A DNA stretch of 64,000 nucleotides from UBA9732 sp963649615 (GTDB lineage Bacteria > Spirochaetota > Spirochaetia > Sphaerochaetales > Sphaerochaetaceae): assembly GCA_963649615.1 (NCBI GenBank), contig CAVJIN010000002.1, forward strand, positions 1 through 64,000. Reading direction: 5' to 3'. The position numbers and the translations under genes are program-made. Under the pieces are notes generated by a model. That model worked only from the letters and a program-made list of their open reading frames with translations. It had not been told where the DNA came from and made no database searches. Positions 61,173 through 64,000 of this stretch are shown in pieces; the first letter of the stretch is position 1; the number at the start of each line of letters is the position of its first letter.

Positions 61173-61497
61173 TAGCTTCTTTTAAATAGACATGTTGAAT
61201 TTTTTCAATTTCTTTCTCAGTACAGACCATCATTCTAATTATAAGAGGAAGAGAGCCAACAATATCGGCTTCTTGAACACAAAAAAGAGGCACGCTTTGG
61301 CATAGACCAGCTTTGCGGAGACCTGTAGCGCTATTCAAACTACGTAAATCTTTTGTATGTGAGATAAGTAGAAAAGTAATGTCGCTTTCTTGAATTCCAT
61401 TGCAAGTAAGGATTTGCGAGAATAGCTCACAAGCATTGGTGGAGATTTCTTCAGGAGTATCGGACACGCAAGAAATTGCGCCACGTATAGCTTTCAT
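61132..61497 (-). CDS. aroH: Chorismate mutase, AroH type
   Basis: A 121-residue trimeric AroH-fold enzyme converting chorismate to prephenate. KAIRGAISCVSDTPEEI carries the active-site Arg, CVQEADIVGSLPLIIRMMV the Glu and second Arg. It is the Bacillus AroH type, not the AroQ helix type. It overlaps the upstream membrane protein gene by four bases and tsaC by 41 bases at the 3' end. aroB in this window is its distant pathway partner. Confidence 0.88.
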   Translation of the reverse strand: MKAIRGAISCVSDTPEEISTNACELFSQILTCNGIQESDITFLLISHTKDLRSLNSATGLRKAGLCQSVPLFCVQEADIVGSLPLIIRMMVCTEKEIEKIQHVYLKEAIKLRPDLNLQLTL

Positions 61498-61838
61498 AGG
61501 GTTACCTCAAAACCGTTGATAACTAATGTAGATAAAGTGCTCATTATTACCATAACAAGAATGCTAAAAATAATGCGTAGGAGACAGCAAAAAAATAATC
61601 CAGCCTTAAATCTATGATCGATAAAAATAAGAATTATTGAGATAAGTAAAAGCCCAGCAGAGATTACTGAAACGGTTAGTCCTATTGTGTTAGTTAAGTT
61701 TACTACGTAGGCAACAAAGTTTGAATCAAGTTCGTACCAAAAGGATGATGCGTAAAGGCAAAAAAGCAATAAAAAAACGAGAAAAATATAGTTGCAAATT
61801 GTATTTGTTATGTCTATCACTCGTCTTGATTGAAGCAT
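61494..61838 (-). CDS. Small membrane protein upstream of aroH
   Basis: A 114-residue protein with three predicted membrane helices (about 10-32, 45-70 and 75-105). I see no motif of a known family. The four-base overlap with the aroH start implies co-translation, so it might be a regulator or transporter fragment linked to aromatic metabolism, but the sequence gives no direct clue. Start ATG 61838. Confidence 0.6.
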   Translation of the reverse strand: MLQSRRVIDITNTICNYIFLVFLLLFCLYASSFWYELDSNFVAYVVNLTNTIGLTVSVISAGLLLISIILIFIDHRFKAGLFFCCLLRIIFSILVMVIMSTLSTLVINGFEVTL

Positions 61839-61962
61839 GCCATAATAATAACAAATGGATTAGATTTGTGGAACAGAAATGAAACATTCTAATAAAATTG
61901 CGTAAATAAGCAAATTTCAGCCAAAAAAATTCCAATTTAAGTAAAATAATTGATTAAAATTG

Positions 61963-61990
61963 TTGCCAACTATCAAAAGTGGTGTAAAAT
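61963..61990 (+). promoter_or_regulatory. Promoter of the DUF1015 gene
   Basis: TTGCCA (61963-61968), 16-base spacer, TAAAAT (61985-61990), then a leader of about 32 bases with SD AAGAGG. The rest of the 61839-62028 gap is AT-rich with no other feature I can support. Confidence 0.5.
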
Positions 61991-62028
61991 AAATTTGATT
62001 TTCTAAATAAAGTTACTAAGAGGTTACT

Positions 62029-63333
62029 ATGAAAGACATCAATAAGAAATTGGAATCAATGGGACTCATTGCAGCAGATATTATGCTTCCAAAAAAGGGA
62101 ACTGACCTTTATAAGTGGGCAGTTGTGGCTTGTGACCAATATACATCAGAAAAAGATTACTGGGAGGATGTATCAAAGATTGTTGGTAATGATCCATCAA
62201 CTTTGAAACTTATATTTCCAGAATGTTATCTAGAAGATGGCGATTCAAAAGAAAGAATTGCAAATATAAATAAAACAATGAAGTCTTATGTTGATGCTAA
62301 ACTTTTTGATACCTATCCAGAGACTTTCTTTTTAGTTAAAAGATCATGCGCTTCTGGTTCACGTTGGGGTCTTATGGCTGCATTGGATCTTGATAAATAT
62401 AGTTGGGAAAAAGATTCAAAGAGTTTAATTAGAGCTACAGAGGGTACAATTCTATCAAGAATTCCACCAAGAAAGGAAATAAGAAAGGATGCTCCACTTG
62501 AGATTCCTCACATCATGGTTCTTATTAGCGATGAAAAAAGAAGTGTCATTGAGCCTCTTGCCAAAAAGACATCTGAGCTTAATAAAGTTTATGACTTTGA
62601 ATTAATGAAAAATGGAGGGCATCTTGAAGCTTGGGCTGTAAATAGTGATGCAGACCTCAACCAAGTTGCAAAAGCTTTTGAAGCTCTTACTGCTGGTTTA
62701 AATTCTAATAATCCTCTTCTTTTTGCAATGGGGGATGGAAACCATAGTTTTGCAACAGCAAAAAGTTGTTGGGAAGATATAAAGAAGAATCTTTCTGAGG
62801 AAGAAAGACAGAATCATCCTGCTAGATTCTGTCTTGTTGAACTTGAGAATATATTTGATCCTGGTCTTATTTTTGAGCCAATACATAGAGTTCTTTTCAA
62901 TGTACCAGAAGAAATTTTCATTGAAGAACTTAAGAAAAATGCTAGTTCTATTAATACAAAAGCTGTTGGATGTAGAAATTGTATTGCAAAGGAAATTGCA
63001 GATCAAAAAGTTCAAAGCTTTGGTTATTGCGTTAAAGGCAAACATGTTGTGGTTTCTCTTGATAATCCTTCTGCAAATATTGCAGCTGGAACATTGCAGA
63101 AAGTCATTGATGCTTTGATTTCTAAGGGTTATTCAGTTGATTATATTCATGGGGCAGATGTAACAGACAAACTGGGAAGTGAAGAAGGCAATATTGGTTT
63201 ATTCCTTCCTGCAATTGATAAGGCAACATTCTTTGAAACAATCATTAAAGACGGTGCACTTCCAAGAAAGACTTTCAGTATGGGAGAAGCTAATGAGAAA
63301 CGCTTCTACATGGAAGCTCGAAAAATTAAATAA
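62029..63333 (+). CDS. DUF1015 family protein
   Basis: A 434-residue protein typical of DUF1015: KWAVVACDQYTSEKDYWEDV near the N-terminus, IPPRKEIRKDAPLEIPHIMVLISD in the middle, and FAMGDGNHSFATAKSCWEDIK. The GDGNHS segment is the family hallmark and may form an active or metal site. The family has no settled biochemical function, although members often sit near serine or amino-acid metabolism genes. No such neighbours here: a divergent aroH pair is upstream and a uracil permease downstream. Confidence 0.88.
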   Translation: MKDINKKLESMGLIAADIMLPKKGTDLYKWAVVACDQYTSEKDYWEDVSKIVGNDPSTLKLIFPECYLEDGDSKERIANINKTMKSYVDAKLFDTYPETFFLVKRSCASGSRWGLMAALDLDKYSWEKDSKSLIRATEGTILSRIPPRKEIRKDAPLEIPHIMVLISDEKRSVIEPLAKKTSELNKVYDFELMKNGGHLEAWAVNSDADLNQVAKAFEALTAGLNSNNPLLFAMGDGNHSFATAKSCWEDIKKNLSEEERQNHPARFCLVELENIFDPGLIFEPIHRVLFNVPEEIFIEELKKNASSINTKAVGCRNCIAKEIADQKVQSFGYCVKGKHVVVSLDNPSANIAAGTLQKVIDALISKGYSVDYIHGADVTDKLGSEEGNIGLFLPAIDKATFFETIIKDGALPRKTFSMGEANEKRFYMEARKIK

Positions 63334-63359
63334 ATTTTCTAAAAAAAGTAGATAAGCAC

Positions 63360-63388
63360 TTTTCATGTTTTGTCTTTTTTGATATCTT
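63360..63388 (+). promoter_or_regulatory. Candidate promoter of the uraA leader
   Basis: TTTTCA (63360-63365), 17-base spacer, TATCTT (63383-63388); start near 63395, about 36 bases before the leader ORF. The match to consensus is moderate. Confidence 0.4.
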
Positions 63389-63430
63389 CAACGAGAAAAA
63401 ATACGAGAAAAGAAACGTGGAGGTGCACCT

Positions 63431-63526
63431 ATGGCATCAAAAACCCCAAAGAAAGGATTTTTGAAAACACTAGGGGACATTTTTCCCACGATTTGCTATT
63501 TAGCATTTAAGTCAACCATTTTTTAG
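63431..63526 (+). CDS. 31-residue leader peptide upstream of uraA
   Basis: A short ORF beginning MASKTPKKGFLKTLGDIF and ending AFKSTIF. GTGGAGGTGCACCT places a strong GGAGG SD about eight bases before ATG 63431; AGGTGCACCT is itself a perfect palindrome. The last codons form the 5' arm of an intrinsic terminator and the TAG sits in its loop, so a ribosome reaching the stop would mask the hairpin. No codon run of a single amino acid is present, which argues against amino-acid attenuation. Likely a regulatory leader rather than a functional protein. Confidence 0.6.
   Translation: MASKTPKKGFLKTLGDIFPTICYLAFKSTIF
63494..63505 (+). promoter_or_regulatory. Possible RNA-polymerase pause hairpin
   Basis: TGCTATTTAGCA can form a small stem followed by TTTAA, inside a U-rich part of the leader ORF and just before the terminator. 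A nucleotide-sensitive pause here would let a ribosome catch up. Inference only. Confidence 0.35.
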
Positions 63527-63543
63527 TGGTTGGCTTTTTTTTT
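63509..63543 (+). terminator. Attenuator terminator before uraA
   Basis: AAGTCAACCA (63509-63518) pairs with TGGTTGGCTT (63527-63536), one G-U pair, with an eight-base loop containing the leader TAG; nine T follow from 63535. It lies between promoter and permease, so it must be bypassed for expression. Confidence 0.85.
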
Positions 63544-63551
63544 GACCATTT

Positions 63552-63573
63552 GGGTATTGCTTAAAGCAAACCC
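63552..63573 (+). promoter_or_regulatory. Second hairpin between attenuator and uraA
   Basis: GGGT and ACCC with TTGC and GCAA form a bulged stem around TTAAA. No T-run follows, so it may stabilise the processed mRNA or shape the uraA ribosome site (SD TAGGAGG at 63581-63587). Confidence 0.45.
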
Positions 63574-63595
63574 ATAGTTATAGGAGGATGATTTC

Positions 63596-64000
63596 ATGGA
63601 AAATCAGGACACAATTAGAGATGCAAGACAGTTAGGCGTGCCCAAAATGCTCGTCTTAGGGTTGCAACACATGTTTGCAATGTTTGGTGCAACAATTTTG
63701 GTACCAATCTTGGTCAATTCTTACGGCTTGCCATTATCAATTCAAACCACGCTTCTAATGGCTGGTCTTGGAACGCTCTTTTTCCACCTTGTAACAAAGT
63801 TCAAGGTTCCAGCTTTCTTGGGATCCTCCTTTGCCTTCCTTGGTGGTTATGCTGCAATAGCTGCATTAAGTACAGGAAAATACGCTAACATGGCTGCAGG
63901 AGAAAAACTTCAATATGCAGGCGGGGGAATTGTTATAGCCGGCCTTATGTATGTGGTTCTTGCAATAATTGTTAAACTTGTAGGTGTCAAAAAAGTTATG
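63596..64000 (+). CDS. uraA: Uracil permease (5' part)
   Basis: The first 135 codons of a nucleobase:cation symporter-2 protein; the window ends inside the gene. LGLQHMFAMFGATILVPILV is the family's first helix, VPAFLGSSFAFLGGYAAI the substrate-lining region. Similarity is to UraA/PyrP uracil permeases rather than xanthine permeases, though the decisive C-terminal motif is outside the window. SD TAGGAGG precedes ATG 63596. Expression probably depends on readthrough of the attenuator upstream. Confidence 0.88.
   Translation, partial: MENQDTIRDARQLGVPKMLVLGLQHMFAMFGATILVPILVNSYGLPLSIQTTLLMAGLGTLFFHLVTKFKVPAFLGSSFAFLGGYAAIAALSTGKYANMAAGEKLQYAGGGIVIAGLMYVVLAIIVKLVGVKKVM

Noticed and set aside
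63395..63595. PyrR-binding attenuator for uraA
   Set aside because: I see no sequence resembling the PyrR-binding loop and no mutually exclusive anti-antiterminator; the ORF-terminator overlap fits ribosome-coupled control better.
1..64000. CRISPR arrays, insertion sequences, prophage or conjugative genes
   Set aside because: No spaced direct repeats, transposase, integrase or phage structural gene was seen; the gene content is housekeeping throughout.

Overview
The window reads as chromosomal DNA of a spirochaete, most likely a gut- or rumen-type Treponema. It is AT-rich (mid-thirties per cent GC by eye) and very compact. Supporting markers are a PUR-domain nucleic-acid-binding gene next to rnhB and a short SMC, an Rnf operon in the order C-D-G-E-A-B, an OstA/LptD-like outer membrane protein, FlhF, a eukaryote-like IleRS, and an atypical lipoprotein-export (Lol) cluster. 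I see no insertion sequence, prophage, CRISPR array or plasmid gene. No stretch over 300 bases lacks a gene: the largest plain gap is 61839-62028, and the 63334-63595 leader holds a small ORF and an attenuator.

Layout. 1-6.6 kb: tail of an unknown gene, lptD-like, phoH, pgpH, ybeY. 6.6-8.8 kb: a divergent pair encoding two apparent cell-wall pseudoenzymes (a truncated FtsI/PBP2 homologue without active-site motifs, and a LysM-M23 protein without zinc ligands). 8.8-13.7 kb: flhF, then gap-pgk-tpiA-secG. 13.7-18.9 kb: flavodoxin-like protein, parvulin, nusB-map, a phosphoribosyltransferase, arcC, rnhB. 18.7-22 kb: PUR protein and tRNA-Gly on the minus strand, smc on the plus strand. 22-28.2 kb: ffh-rpsP-khpA-rimM-trmD-rplS, then yraN, a Cys-motif protein, coaD, rpmF-acpP-rnc. 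28.1-44 kb: cca, ileS, a lipoprotein, trpS, the minus-strand run hisS-hrpA-aroB-nifS-thiI, pcnB, and a P-loop/Asp23-like protein. 44-49 kb: rnfCDGEAB. 49-58 kb: a degenerate GH57-like protein, prfB with programmed +1 frameshift, a PEGA protein, ftsY, an exported repeat protein and lolCDE-like ABC genes. 58-64 kb: rnz, an acidic membrane protein, an ftsB-like gene, tsaC, aroH with a membrane protein, a DUF1015 protein, and the 5' end of a uracil permease gene behind an attenuator-like leader.

Functionally the region is housekeeping: translation and RNA maturation, protein targeting (all three SRP-type GTPases Ffh, FtsY and FlhF), triose glycolysis, Rnf ion pumping and envelope biogenesis. The most interesting signals are regulatory or degenerate rather than accessory: the uraA leader with a 31-codon ORF whose stop codon lies in a terminator loop (pyrBI-like architecture), the divergent pseudoenzyme pair, several genes whose promoters predict leaderless mRNAs (ffh, rnz and others), a recurring GAGGTTTT/AAAACCTC palindrome, an iron-sulfur-type Cys motif in TrpRS, and seven convergent gene pairs that all abut or overlap. 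Several start codons were revised from Shine-Dalgarno (SD) position and family N-termini (phoH, pgpH, gap, tpiA, hisS, rnfC, rnfD, the GH57-like gene, prfB).
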